A stretch of DNA of 64,000 nt, from assembly GCF_001676875.1 (NCBI RefSeq), contig NZ_JYKA01000003.1, forward strand, positions 310,001 to 374,000, in the 5' to 3' direction. Origin of the DNA: Chromobacterium subtsugae. GTDB taxonomy: Bacteria; Pseudomonadota; Gammaproteobacteria; Burkholderiales; Chromobacteriaceae. The stretch's first letter is position 1, and each line of letters opens with the position of its first letter. Under the pieces are notes generated by a model. It had not been told where the DNA came from. It searched no databases and worked only from the letters and a program-made list of their open reading frames with translations. This document shows, piece after piece, positions 36,408 through 44,898 of this stretch. The position numbers and the translations under genes were made by a program.

Positions 36408-37544
36408 TCAGAATACTCTTAGGCCGCCGTTCCACACCTTTCGCACCAGCGGCACGTCGCCGCGCACGGTCATCGCCACCAGGTCGGCGCGCTGGCCGAC
36501 GGCGATGTCGCCGCGATCGTTCAAACCTACCGAGCGCGCCGGGTTGAGGCTGACGGTGGCGACGGCGCGCGGCAGGCCCCAGCCTGCTTGCGAGTGCAGC
36601 AGCCAGGCGCCGTGCAGCAGGCTGGTCGGCACGTAGTCGGACGACAGGATATCCAGCAGGCCGGCCCGCGCCAGCTCCAACGCCGCCACATTGCCGGAGT
36701 GGGAGCCGCCGCGCACCACATTGGGCGCGCCCATCACCGTTTGCAGTCCATGCGCGCGGGCGGCTTGGGCCGCTTCCAATGTGGTGGGAAATTCCGAGAT
36801 CGCCACGCCGTCGCGCAGCGCTTCGTCTATGTGGGCGGCGTCGGTGTCGTCATGGCTGGCCAGCGCGATGCCGCGCGCCTTTGCCATTTCCACCACCGCC
36901 TGCTTGTGGCGGCTGGCGAACTCGGCCTGCTTGGCCTTGCGCTCTTCCACGGCGGCGAGGAAGGTGTCCTCGTTCCAGCCTACTTTTTTCTTGCCGTAGT
37001 ACTTCTTGTATTGTTCCAGGTCGCGGTACTGGCGCTGGCCCGGCGTGTGGTCCATCACCGACACCAGCTTCACCGCCGGATGGGCGATCAGCGGTTCCAG
37101 TTCGGCCAGCAGGCCCGGATAGGCCAGCTCGCAGCGCAAGTGGAAGAAGTGCTCGGCCCGCAGCGCGCCTTCGTCCATGCCCTGGTTGATGGCGGCGAAG
37201 GCGCTGTGCAGCGTGTCCAGCCGCACGCTGTCGCCTTCCAGATCGCCCACCGACAGCGCGTCCAGCACCGTGGTGATGCCGGCGGCCACGCATTGGGCGT
37301 CGTGGGTGATGACGGCTGGCAGGGTAGGCCACAGCACGCCGTTGCGCGGCATCAGGTGTTTTTCCAGATTGTCGGTGTGGATCTCCACCAAGCCAGGCAG
37401 CAGCAGCGCGCCGGCCAGGTCTTCGCCTTCGGGCAGCGGTTGTTCGTGGATGGCGGCGATCAAACCGTTCTCGATCTCCAGCGCTCCGTTTTCGATCACG
37501 CGGTCGGCCAGCACGATGCGGGCGTGGTTCAGTACTTGTTTCAT
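36408..37544 (-). CDS. phnM: Alpha-D-ribose 1-methylphosphonate 5-triphosphate diphosphatase PhnM
   Basis: 378-residue amidohydrolase that removes pyrophosphate from the phosphonate-ribose triphosphate made by PhnGHI(L). Metal-binding regions seen: LLPGLVEIHTDNLEKH, DHTPGQRQYRDLEQYKKYY, ALASHDDTDAAHI, GAPNVVRGGSHSGN and LSSDYVPTSLL. Length fits. Its start overlaps the phnL stop; last gene of the leftward phnGHIJKLM operon. Confidence 0.95.
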   Translation of the reverse strand: MKQVLNHARIVLADRVIENGALEIENGLIAAIHEQPLPEGEDLAGALLLPGLVEIHTDNLEKHLMPRNGVLWPTLPAVITHDAQCVAAGITTVLDALSVGDLEGDSVRLDTLHSAFAAINQGMDEGALRAEHFFHLRCELAYPGLLAELEPLIAHPAVKLVSVMDHTPGQRQYRDLEQYKKYYGKKKVGWNEDTFLAAVEERKAKQAEFASRHKQAVVEMAKARGIALASHDDTDAAHIDEALRDGVAISEFPTTLEAAQAARAHGLQTVMGAPNVVRGGSHSGNVAALELARAGLLDILSSDYVPTSLLHGAWLLHSQAGWGLPRAVATVSLNPARSVGLNDRGDIAVGQRADLVAMTVRGDVPLVRKVWNGGLRVF

Positions 37545-38248
37545 GCTGCGGTTTCCGTTTGTTGCGCCAGCGGTACCTGGAACACGCGGCTGGCGATGGC
37601 GTCGCGGGTGGGGGCGTCGTGGAAGATGCCGACCAAGGCCGCGCCGCGGGCCAGCGCCTCGCGCATCAATTGTACGACCACGTCGCGGTTGGCGGCGTCG
37701 AGGGATGCCGTCGGCTCGTCCAGCAGCAGTATCGGCCGCGGCGCGATCATGCCGCGCGCGATGTTGACGCGCTGCTGCTCGCCGCCGGAGAAGGTGGCTG
37801 GCGGCAGGCTCCACAAGCGCTCTGCGATGTTCAGCCGCGCCAGCCATTCGCCGGCCGCCAGCCGCGCCTCGGCGTCGGCGGCGCCCCATTCGCGCAGCGG
37901 CTCGGCGACGATGTCCAGCGCCGATACCCGCGGGATCACCCGCAAAAACTGGCTGACATAGCCCAAGGTGTGGTGGCGCACGGCGGCGATCTCATGTGGC
38001 AGCGCGCGGGCCATGTCGACCCATGCGCCCTGGTGGAACACGCCGATGCGGCCGCCATCGACCAGATAGTTGGCGTACAGCGCCTTCAAGAGCGTGCTTT
38101 TGCCGGCGCCGGACGGGCCGGCAAGCGCCACGCATTCGCCGGCGGCCGCTTGCAGCGAAACGTCGGTCAGCACCGGCAGCCGCAGCCCGCCTTGCTGGTG
38201 CAGCGTGAAGGTCTTGCTCAGGTTTTGCGCGTCTATCAATAGATTCAT
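37541..38248 (-). CDS. phnL: C-P lyase complex ATP-binding protein PhnL
   Basis: 235 residues. ABC-type ATPase with Walker A GPSGAGKSTLLK, signature FSGGEQQRVNIARGM and Walker B ILLLDEPTASLD. PhnL joins PhnGHI for transfer of methylphosphonate to ATP ribose. Characteristic PhnL start LIDAQNLSKTFTLHQQGG. Confidence 0.94.
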   Translation of the reverse strand: MNLLIDAQNLSKTFTLHQQGGLRLPVLTDVSLQAAAGECVALAGPSGAGKSTLLKALYANYLVDGGRIGVFHQGAWVDMARALPHEIAAVRHHTLGYVSQFLRVIPRVSALDIVAEPLREWGAADAEARLAAGEWLARLNIAERLWSLPPATFSGGEQQRVNIARGMIAPRPILLLDEPTASLDAANRDVVVQLMREALARGAALVGIFHDAPTRDAIASRVFQVPLAQQTETAA

Positions 38249-38252
38249 GATT

Positions 38253-39026
38253 TCAGGCCTGCAGGATGGAAGACACCAGCAACTGGCTGTACGGGTGCTG
38301 CGGGTCGTCGAGTATCTGGTCGGTCAGGCCGGCTTCCACCACGCGCCCCTTTTGCATCACCAGCGTGCGCTGGGCCAAGAGGCGCGCCACGCCCAGATCG
38401 TGCGTCACCATGATCACGGCGATGCCGGCATCGCGCACCAGGCGGCGGGTCAGGTCGAGGAAGCGCGCCTGCACCGACACGTCCAGGCCGCCGGTGGGCT
38501 CGTCCATGAACACCAGCCGCGGCTGGGTCACCAGATTGCGGGCGATCTGCAGCCGCTGCTGCATGCCGCCGGAGAAGGCCGACGGCTTGTCATCCAGCCG
38601 CGCGCGGTCTATCTCCACTTTTTCCAGCCAGTCGCCGGCGGTTTGCCGCAGCCGGCCGTAGTGGCGCTGGCCCAGCGCCATCAGCCGCTCGCTGACATTG
38701 GCGCCGGCGGAGACGCCCATGCGCAGGCCGTCGCGGGCGTGCTGGGTGACGAAGCCCCATTCGCTGCGCGCCAGGCGGCGGCGCTCGGCCTCGGGCAGGC
38801 AGACCAGTTCGTGTTGGGCGCCGTCGCGGTCGGCGAAGCGCACGCTGCCGGCGTCGGCGGCCAGGCGGCCGGCCAACGTGGACAGCAGCGTCGATTTGCC
38901 GGAGCCGGATTCGCCGACGATGCACAGCACCTCGCCCGGATACAGCTCGAAATTGACATCGAAGCAGCCCTGGCCGTTGCCGTAGTCCTTGCTCAGCCCG
39001 CTCACGGTAAGAATGGGCGCCATCAT
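38253..39026 (-). CDS. phnK: C-P lyase complex ATP-binding protein PhnK
   Basis: 257 residues. Walker A GESGSGKSTLLS, signature FSGGMQQRLQIARNLV, Walker B LVFMDEPTGGLDVSVQ, and H-loop VTHDLGV. PhnK binds the C-P lyase core at PhnJ. Start overlaps the phnJ stop (ATGA). Confidence 0.94.
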   Translation of the reverse strand: MMAPILTVSGLSKDYGNGQGCFDVNFELYPGEVLCIVGESGSGKSTLLSTLAGRLAADAGSVRFADRDGAQHELVCLPEAERRRLARSEWGFVTQHARDGLRMGVSAGANVSERLMALGQRHYGRLRQTAGDWLEKVEIDRARLDDKPSAFSGGMQQRLQIARNLVTQPRLVFMDEPTGGLDVSVQARFLDLTRRLVRDAGIAVIMVTHDLGVARLLAQRTLVMQKGRVVEAGLTDQILDDPQHPYSQLLVSSILQA

Positions 39027-39865
39027 GCTTGTGTCTCCCGCTGGCAGTAGTCGGTATCGGAGCAGACGAATAGCCGGCTGCCGGCATCGTCGGTGACGAT
39101 TTCGTCCAAGTAGCTGTCATGCGAACCGCACAGCGCGCAGCCTTGCTGCCAGCTTTGGGCCGTAAACGGATGGTCGTCGAAGGCCAGGCTTTCCACCTTG
39201 GTGTAGGGCGGAATCGCGTACAGGCGCTTTTCGCGGCCGGCGCCGAATAGCAGCAGCGCCGGGCTCCTGTCCAGCTTGGGGTTGTCGAACTTCGGGATCG
39301 GCGACGGCGAGGCCAGGTAGCGGCCATTCACCATCACCGGGTAGTCGTAGCTGGTGGCGATGTGGCCGAAGCGGGCGATGTCCTCGTACAGCTTGACGTG
39401 CATCAGGCCGTATTCCTGGTGCGCGTGCAGCTTGCGGGTTTCCACCTCGCTGGCCTCCAGCGTGCGCAGCGGCTCCGGCTCCGGTACCTGGAAGATCATG
39501 ATCTGGCCGGGCTTAAGCGGCGTTTCCGGGATGCGGTGGCGGGTCTGGATCAGCGTCGCGTCGCGAGTGGCCGTAGTGGTGGCCACGCCGGCCACGCGGC
39601 CGAAGAAGCGGCGGATGTTGACCGCGTTGGTGGTGTCGTCGGCGCCCTGGTCTATCACCTTGAGCACGTCGTCGCGGCCGATCACGCTGGCCGTCACCTG
39701 GATGCCGCCGGTGCCCCAGCCGTAGGGCAGCGGCATTTCGCGGCTGCCGAACGGCACCTGGTAGCCGGGTATCGCCACCGCCTTGAGCAGGCCGCGGCGC
39801 AGCATACGCTTGGTGTTCTCGTCGAGGAAGCCGAAGTTGTAGCGGTCGTTGCGGGCGTCAGTCAT
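39023..39865 (-). CDS. phnJ: Alpha-D-ribose 1-methylphosphonate 5-phosphate C-P lyase PhnJ
   Basis: 280-residue radical SAM enzyme that cleaves the carbon-phosphorus bond. The cluster cysteines align with E. coli: Cys243, Cys246 (GCALCG), Cys268 and Cys274 (CSDTDYC). The glycyl-radical glycine of AIPG is Gly34. MPLPYGWGTGGIQVTASVIG is conserved. All catalytic residues appear intact, so the locus should be active. Overlaps phnI by eight bases. Confidence 0.97.
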   Translation of the reverse strand: MTDARNDRYNFGFLDENTKRMLRRGLLKAVAIPGYQVPFGSREMPLPYGWGTGGIQVTASVIGRDDVLKVIDQGADDTTNAVNIRRFFGRVAGVATTTATRDATLIQTRHRIPETPLKPGQIMIFQVPEPEPLRTLEASEVETRKLHAHQEYGLMHVKLYEDIARFGHIATSYDYPVMVNGRYLASPSPIPKFDNPKLDRSPALLLFGAGREKRLYAIPPYTKVESLAFDDHPFTAQSWQQGCALCGSHDSYLDEIVTDDAGSRLFVCSDTDYCQRETQA

Positions 39866-40943
39866 CGGCCTTCTCCTGATCGGCGGCGGCGCGCAGCTGG
39901 CGGATCAGCGCCAGCTCGGCCTGGAAGTCCACGTAATGCGGCAGCTTCAGGTGCTGGACGAAGCCGGAGGCTTCGACATTGTCGCTGTGATACAGCACGA
40001 ACTCCGGCTGCTGGGCTGGCGCGTGGGCGGTTTCGCCCAACTCTTCCGCGCGCAGGCTGCGGTCTACCAGCGCCATCGCCATCGCCTTGCGTTCGGCCTC
40101 GCCGAAGCTCAAGCCGTAGCCGCGAGTGAATTGCGGCGGCGCGCTCTTGCTGCCGGCGAACTGGTTGATCATCTGGCATTCGGTCAGCGTGATTTCGCCG
40201 ATGTCGATCTCGAAGCCCAGCTCCTCCGGGCAAACCATCACGCTGACTTCGCCCATGCGGATTTCGCCGGCGAAGGGGTGGCTCTCGGCGTAGCCGCGTT
40301 GGGTGGAGTAGGCGAGGCCCAATAGCCAGCCTTCGTCGCCGCGGGCCAGGTTCTGCAGCCGCGCCGGACGGCCGGCGGGGAACATCAGCGGCTCGCGGGT
40401 CAGGTCCACCGGCTCCGGGTCGCCGTCGGCCGGCAGGTCGGTTTCGATCAGGCCCTCGCTGTCCAGCAGCTGCAGCACGCTGGGCAGCGCGTCCGGCAGC
40501 GGCGTGGCGGCCTGTTCCAGTTCGACTTTTTGCGAGGTTTCCATCAGGCCGAAGTCCAGCAGGCGCTGGGTGTAGTCGGCGGTGGGGCCGAGGATCTGCC
40601 CGCCCGGCACGTCCTTGAAGGTGCCGGACACGCGGCGGCGCACCCGCATCGCGGCGGTGTTGAGCGGCAGCGTCTGGCCGAAGCGCGGCAGCGTGGTGCG
40701 GAAGGCGCGCAGCAGGAACACCGCCTCGATGCTGTCGCCGCTGGCCTGCTTCAACGCCAACGCGGCCAATTCCTCATCGTACAACGAGCCTTCCTGCATC
40801 ACGCGGGCCACGGCCAGGCGCAGCTGTTGGCGGATTTGGGCGATGCTCAGCTCCGGCGCGGCCTCGTCGCCGCGGCGCGCGGCGGCCAGCAAGTCCCAAG
40901 AGCGGGCGATGGCGGTTTCCCCGCCTTTTACGGCTACGTACAT
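39858..40943 (-). CDS. phnI: C-P lyase core subunit PhnI
   Basis: 361 residues. PhnI is the nucleosidase-like core subunit that transfers phosphonate to ATP ribose. Family marks: MYVAVKGGETAIARSWDLL start, EGSLYDEELAALALKQASGD, AFRTTLPRF, RRRVSGTFKDVPGGQILGPTADYTQRLLDFGL, and FVQHLKLPHYVDFQAEL at the end. Gap of four bases after phnH. Confidence 0.96.
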   Translation of the reverse strand: MYVAVKGGETAIARSWDLLAAARRGDEAAPELSIAQIRQQLRLAVARVMQEGSLYDEELAALALKQASGDSIEAVFLLRAFRTTLPRFGQTLPLNTAAMRVRRRVSGTFKDVPGGQILGPTADYTQRLLDFGLMETSQKVELEQAATPLPDALPSVLQLLDSEGLIETDLPADGDPEPVDLTREPLMFPAGRPARLQNLARGDEGWLLGLAYSTQRGYAESHPFAGEIRMGEVSVMVCPEELGFEIDIGEITLTECQMINQFAGSKSAPPQFTRGYGLSFGEAERKAMAMALVDRSLRAEELGETAHAPAQQPEFVLYHSDNVEASGFVQHLKLPHYVDFQAELALIRQLRAAADQEKADD

Positions 40944-40947
40944 CGTG

Positions 40948-41526
40948 TCAACCCTCGCGGATGCGGGCGCTGCGCGGCAGGCCGGCGATGTGGGTGTCGG
41001 AAATCAGCATGGCGTCCACGCCCAGCGGGAAGCGGGCATGGTTGCGTTGCCATTCGGCCCAGAAGCCGGATGGCAAACCGGCGGCGCCGAAACGGCGCGG
41101 CATGGCGAAGCCGGGGCCGCTGCCTTCCACCTGATCCTCAGCGAAGCTGGCCACCTCGATCAGCAGCGTGGCGGAGCGGTCCGGGTATTCGGCGCTGCCG
41201 GCCTTCAGGCTCATCAGATCCGGCAGCGGCATGCCGGCGGCGATGACGATGAAGTCCGCCTGTTCCGGCAGATCGGTCATGCGCATGCCGGTGTGAAAGC
41301 GCAGGCTGGAGACGGTTTCGTCCGGCAGCGCCGGCAGCCAGACGCTCACGTCCTGGTCTGCCAGCGTATAAAGCAAAGCGGCGATGCCGGCCTGGAGACC
41401 GGGCAGGGCCGGCGGCAACACCGGCAGCGCGCGCGGTAGCAGCGGCTCCGCCATCGCGCTAAGCAATATGCGGAAAGTTTGCTGGGCGTCATCCACCGGC
41501 TGGGCAAAAGCGGTCAACATTTTCAT
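40948..41526 (-). CDS. phnH: C-P lyase core subunit PhnH
   Basis: 192 residues from MKMLTAFAQPVDDAQQTFR, overlapping the phnG stop (ATGA). PhnH has a PLP-transferase-like fold without cofactor and stabilises the core. LPALPGLQAG, LADQDVSVWLP, and SGPGF with RRF match. Confidence 0.92.
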   Translation of the reverse strand: MKMLTAFAQPVDDAQQTFRILLSAMAEPLLPRALPVLPPALPGLQAGIAALLYTLADQDVSVWLPALPDETVSSLRFHTGMRMTDLPEQADFIVIAAGMPLPDLMSLKAGSAEYPDRSATLLIEVASFAEDQVEGSGPGFAMPRRFGAAGLPSGFWAEWQRNHARFPLGVDAMLISDTHIAGLPRSARIREG

Positions 41527-41957
41527 TCCCCCCGCACCATGGTGAAAAACTCCACCTTGCTGGCGGCGGCCTCGCGCGAACGGGCGGCGCGGCGTTCGGC
41601 CAGCTCGGCCTCCAGCGGGGCGATCCAGGCTGCCATCAGTTCCGCGTGGCGGGCCGGATTCTGCAGCAGCGCGTCGGCCTGGGCGATCAGCTCGGCATGG
41701 CGGCCGTCGCCGCCGCGCACCCAGCCGTGGCCGATATGGCCGTCTATCTCGCAGCTGGCGCGGCTGACGCTGATCTCGCCGAGGTTGAAGCGGGCGCCGC
41801 TGCCGCCGCTGCGGCCTTGCAGCATCATCAGGCCGGTTTCGGCGCGGCGCAGCCAGCGCGGCGCGGCGGGCAGGGCCGGCGGCAGCAGGGCCTGCAGCCG
41901 TTCCATCGGGCTGTTGGCCAGCGCGCCCAGCCAGCGCTGTCGGGTGGAGGTGTCCAT
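41523..41957 (-). CDS. phnG: C-P lyase core subunit PhnG
   Basis: 144 residues from MDTSTRQRWLGAL, with GAGG six bases upstream (a start at 41969 is also open but has no ribosome site). Marks: LRRAETGLMMLQGRSGGSGARFNLGE and HIGHGWVRGGD near the centre, and REAAASKVEFFTMVRGE at the end. First gene of the phnGHIJKLM operon; the PhnF operator candidate lies just upstream. Confidence 0.93.
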   Translation of the reverse strand: MDTSTRQRWLGALANSPMERLQALLPPALPAAPRWLRRAETGLMMLQGRSGGSGARFNLGEISVSRASCEIDGHIGHGWVRGGDGRHAELIAQADALLQNPARHAELMAAWIAPLEAELAERRAARSREAAASKVEFFTMVRGE

Positions 41958-41991
41958 CGTGTGCCTCATGGTTCAATAAAGATTCATATAA

Positions 41992-42003
41992 ACGTATAGA
42001 CGT
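41992..42003. promoter_or_regulatory. Candidate PhnF operator
   Basis: ACGTATAGACGT contains GTATAGAC, an exact match to the GTMTAKAC core known for HutC-type GntR regulators, to which PhnF belongs. It sits in the divergent phnG-phnF gap, about 35 bases before phnG, so it could block both promoters. Confidence 0.6.
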
Positions 42004-42117
42004 ATGCATGATAATGGCGAGCAGCGATGGATTAACAGCATGCGGCGATGAAGGTTTTGTGACGTTTTTACGGCGCGACTAGACCTTTGCCGTGGCGAGA
42101 CAAAGAGGAGCGTGGCA

Positions 42118-42840
42118 ATGATAGAGAGAGGTTCCGGCGTCGCCGTCTGGCGGCAGATAGAAGACAGCCTGGCGGCGCAGATCGCCAGCGGCGCCTTGCA
42201 GGCGGGCGCGCAGCTGCCGACCGAGCTGCAATTGGCCGAGCGTTTCGCCGTCAACCGCCACACCATACGCCGCGCGGTGGCTACCTTGGTGGAGCGCGGC
42301 CTGCTGCGGGTGGAGCAGGGGCGCGGCACTTTCGTGCAGGATAATGCGATCGACTACGCCATCAGCAAGCGCACCCGCTTCACGCAGAACATGGCGCGGC
42401 AGAACCTCAGTTCCGACATCGACATCCTGCTAAGCGACACTGTACCGGCCAATGCCGAGCTGGCCGGCCTGCTGGAAGTCGCGGTCGGCGACGAGGTGTT
42501 CCGCATCAAGACCCTCAGCCGGGTGGAGGCGAGGGTGGTGGACTGCGCGACGCTGTTTTTCCCCGCCGCCCGTTTCGCCGGCCTGCCGCAGGTGTACCAG
42601 CGCCAGCGCTCGGTGACGCGTGCGTTGCGGGAGTTCGGCATAGACGACTACACCCGCCGCTTCACCCGCGTCACCGCGCGGCTGCCGGACGCGGAGACGG
42701 TGGATTATCTGGGCATTCCCAAGAACCGCCCGGTGCTGCATGTGAAGTCGCTGAACGTGGACCTGGACGGCAGGCCGGTGCAATACGGCATCACCTGCTT
42801 CAATGGCGACCTGGTGCAACTGGTGATGGAGGACGACTGA
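42118..42840 (+). CDS. phnF: PhnF, GntR/HutC-family regulator of phosphonate use
   Basis: 240 residues from the ATG at 42118, chosen because AGAGGAG lies seven bases upstream (an in-frame GTG at 42112 is possible). N-terminal winged helix: IASGALQAGAQLPTELQLAERFAVNRHTIRRAV. The C-terminal UTRA ligand domain (about 85-240) includes VGDEVFRIKTLSRVEARVVD and HVKSLNVDLDGRPVQYGITCF. Divergent from phnG and head of the phnF-DUF1045-phnN operon; its stop overlaps the next start. Confidence 0.93.
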   Translation: MIERGSGVAVWRQIEDSLAAQIASGALQAGAQLPTELQLAERFAVNRHTIRRAVATLVERGLLRVEQGRGTFVQDNAIDYAISKRTRFTQNMARQNLSSDIDILLSDTVPANAELAGLLEVAVGDEVFRIKTLSRVEARVVDCATLFFPAARFAGLPQVYQRQRSVTRALREFGIDDYTRRFTRVTARLPDAETVDYLGIPKNRPVLHVKSLNVDLDGRPVQYGITCFNGDLVQLVMEDD

Positions 42841-43532
42841 TGCGTTGCGCGCTGTATTACGCGCCCAGGCCGGACAGCGGCTTGTGGCGAGCCGGCAGCC
42901 TCTGGCTGGGCCGGGACGCGGCCAGCGGCCAGAGCCTGGCGCAGCCGGCGCTGGATGGGGTTGACCCGGCCACGCTGGCCGACCTTACCGCGGCAGCCGC
43001 CCGCTACGGCTGGCACGCCACCTTGAAGGCGCCGTTCGAGCTGGCGCCCAGCATGGATGCGGCCGGCCTGCTGGCGGCCGCCGCGCGGCTGGCTTCTGGT
43101 TTCGAGCCTTTCGCGCTGACGCTGCGGGTGGAGTGGCTGGACGATTTTCTGGCCTTGCGCCCCGCGGCGGCGTCGGCCGAGCTGGAAGAGCTGGCCGCGG
43201 CATGCACGACGGCGATGGCGCCCTGGGCCGACCCAGGCCAGGCCCTGAAGCCCCGTCCCGGGCTGGACGCCCGCCAGCAAAGCCTGTATCGGCGCTGGGG
43301 CTATCCTTTCGTGTTCGAGCAGTTTCGTTTCCACATGACCCTCAGCGCCGGGCTGGCGCGGGAATCGGCGCTGGCCGCCAGCCTGGAGCGGGGCGCGCGC
43401 CGGCATTTCGCCGGGCTGGGGCCGGTGGAGGTGGACGGCATCGCGCTGTTCGCGGAGATGACGGCCGGCGGCCCGTTCCGCTATCTGGCCCACTGCGGCT
43501 TCGACGGAAAGGTGGCGCGCTATGGCGGCTGA
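42840..43532 (+). CDS. DUF1045 protein, 2H-phosphoesterase-like, phosphonate-associated
   Basis: 230 residues. Two HxT motifs of 2H phosphoesterases are present: YGWHATLKAPF (His59, Thr61) and FRFHMTLS (His165, Thr167), in two-lobed symmetry. DUF1045 genes are habitually found in phn operons. No phnP is seen here. PhnP opens the 1,2-cyclic phosphate produced by PhnJ in E. coli, so this 2H enzyme may do that job; this is inference from position and fold. Overlaps phnF (TGATG) and phnN. Confidence 0.8.
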   Translation: MRCALYYAPRPDSGLWRAGSLWLGRDAASGQSLAQPALDGVDPATLADLTAAAARYGWHATLKAPFELAPSMDAAGLLAAAARLASGFEPFALTLRVEWLDDFLALRPAAASAELEELAAACTTAMAPWADPGQALKPRPGLDARQQSLYRRWGYPFVFEQFRFHMTLSAGLARESALAASLERGARRHFAGLGPVEVDGIALFAEMTAGGPFRYLAHCGFDGKVARYGG

Positions 43533-44085
43533 GACGGGCGCGCTGTGGTATGTGATCGGCCCTTCCGGCGCCGGCAAGGACAGCCTGCTGGCCTATGTGC
43601 GGCAGCGGGTGCCGGCCGATGGCGGCTTGATGTTCGCGCATCGCTACATCACCCGGCCGGCCGACGCCGGCGGGGAAAACCATGTCGCGCTCAGCCCGGA
43701 AGAGTTCGACCAGCGCGAGCGCGCCGGCTGTTTCGCGCTGGCCTGGCGGCGCAATGGCCTGGCTTACGGCTTGGGGGCGGAGGTGGGTCTATGGCTTGCG
43801 CAGGGGCTGGACGTGGTGGTCAACGGCTCGCGCTCGTCGCTGCCGCTGGCCGTCCGGCGTTTTCCCGGCCTGCGGCCGCTGTGGATCACCGCCAGCCCGG
43901 AGGTGCTGGCGGCGCGGCTGAGGGCGCGGGGGCGGGAAGGCGAGGAGGCGATTGCGCGCCGGTTGGCGGAGGCTGCGTCCTTCGTGCCTCCCGCCGGCTG
44001 CGCGGTGCTGGTCAACGACGGCGCGCTGGAGCTGGCCGGGGAGACCTTGCTGGGCTGGCTGCGGGCGCAGCGGCGCGTTCTATAG
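43522..44085 (+). CDS. phnN: Ribose 1,5-bisphosphate phosphokinase PhnN
   Basis: 187 residues. Guanylate-kinase-like fold with Walker A IGPSGAGKDSLL near the N-terminus, HRYITRP and LWITASPEVLAARLRARGREG lid region. PhnN turns ribose 1,5-bisphosphate into PRPP, the last step recycling ribose after C-P bond cleavage. Overlaps the DUF1045 gene by 11 bases. Confidence 0.92.
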   Translation: MAAETGALWYVIGPSGAGKDSLLAYVRQRVPADGGLMFAHRYITRPADAGGENHVALSPEEFDQRERAGCFALAWRRNGLAYGLGAEVGLWLAQGLDVVVNGSRSSLPLAVRRFPGLRPLWITASPEVLAARLRARGREGEEAIARRLAEAASFVPPAGCAVLVNDGALELAGETLLGWLRAQRRVL

Positions 44086-44125
44086 GCCAAAAAGGGTGGC
44101 GACGCCGGAGTTTGTCGCCTGGCCT
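44084..44125. other. Nested inverted repeats after phnN
   Basis: Outer AGGCCA / TGGCCT and inner GGCGAC / GTCGCC pair around a ten-base loop, beginning at the phnN stop codon. No T-run; probably an mRNA 3' stem. The remaining bases to 44254 hold nothing else recognised. Confidence 0.4.
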
Positions 44126-44254
44126 GATCCAAAGAATGGGTTTGCCGGCATGGAGCAGCAGCCTTTCAGCGATTCTCTACAGTGGTAGAGGCCGTCCGCG
44201 CTGCGGCGCGGCTGACGCGCCAAAGTTGACTCCCTCTGCATAAGGAACCTGTTC

Positions 44255-44797
44255 ATGGCTGAAATCATCTTGTATCAGAACTCGAATTTTGGCGGGCGCA
44301 GCATCGATTTGACCAGCAACTCCGCCAATTTGGGGACGGATTACAATTTCAATGATCAGACCTCATCGATTCGCGTCGTCAGCGGCACCTGGCTGCTGTA
44401 CAAAGATGCCGGTTTTGCCAGCACCTGCTGGATTCTGACGCAGGGCGAATATCCCAGCCCGGGCACCTGGGGCGGCAGCAACGATTCCATTTCCTCGGTG
44501 CGCGCCTTGCCGGGCAATTACGGCGACCACTACGCGATTCTGTTCCGCGACAGCGATTACGGCGGCCAGATGGTGTCGTTCACTCAATCCCAGGCCAATT
44601 TCAACGATATCGGCTTCAACGATGCGGCATCTTCCGCGATCGTCCTGGGCGGCAGCTGGTCCATGTACAAGGACATCAATTTTTCCGGACAGAGCTGGAT
44701 CATCGCCTCCAATAAAGGCCCCGGCAACGATGGCCGTTATCCCAGCTACTCCGGCTTCTGGGACAACGACGCCGTGTCTTCGATCCAGCCCCTGTAA
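44255..44797 (+). CDS. Beta/gamma-crystallin-type protein with four calcium-binding motifs
   Basis: 180 residues, four Greek-key units forming two crystallin domains. Each unit carries the (N/D)(N/D)XX(S/T)S calcium signature: NDQTSS (33-38), NDSISS (76-81), NDAASS (122-127), NDAVSS (171-176). YQNSNFGGRSIDLT and FRDSDYGGQMVSFT start the domains; WLLYKDAGF and WSMYKDINF are the matching strands. No signal peptide is seen. Relatives include Myxococcus protein S and other microbial crystallins, which bind calcium and gain stability. Role here is unknown. Stand-alone gene. Confidence 0.85.
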   Translation: MAEIILYQNSNFGGRSIDLTSNSANLGTDYNFNDQTSSIRVVSGTWLLYKDAGFASTCWILTQGEYPSPGTWGGSNDSISSVRALPGNYGDHYAILFRDSDYGGQMVSFTQSQANFNDIGFNDAASSAIVLGGSWSMYKDINFSGQSWIIASNKGPGNDGRYPSYSGFWDNDAVSSIQPL

Positions 44798-44898
44798 GCC
44801 GCTTCCCGCGGCGCGGACCTGAGCCGCAAGCAGGGCGGAAGCCATTCGGTTTCCGCCCTGCGTCGTTTCCGCTATGGCGGATATCTGCTGGGGGCGGT

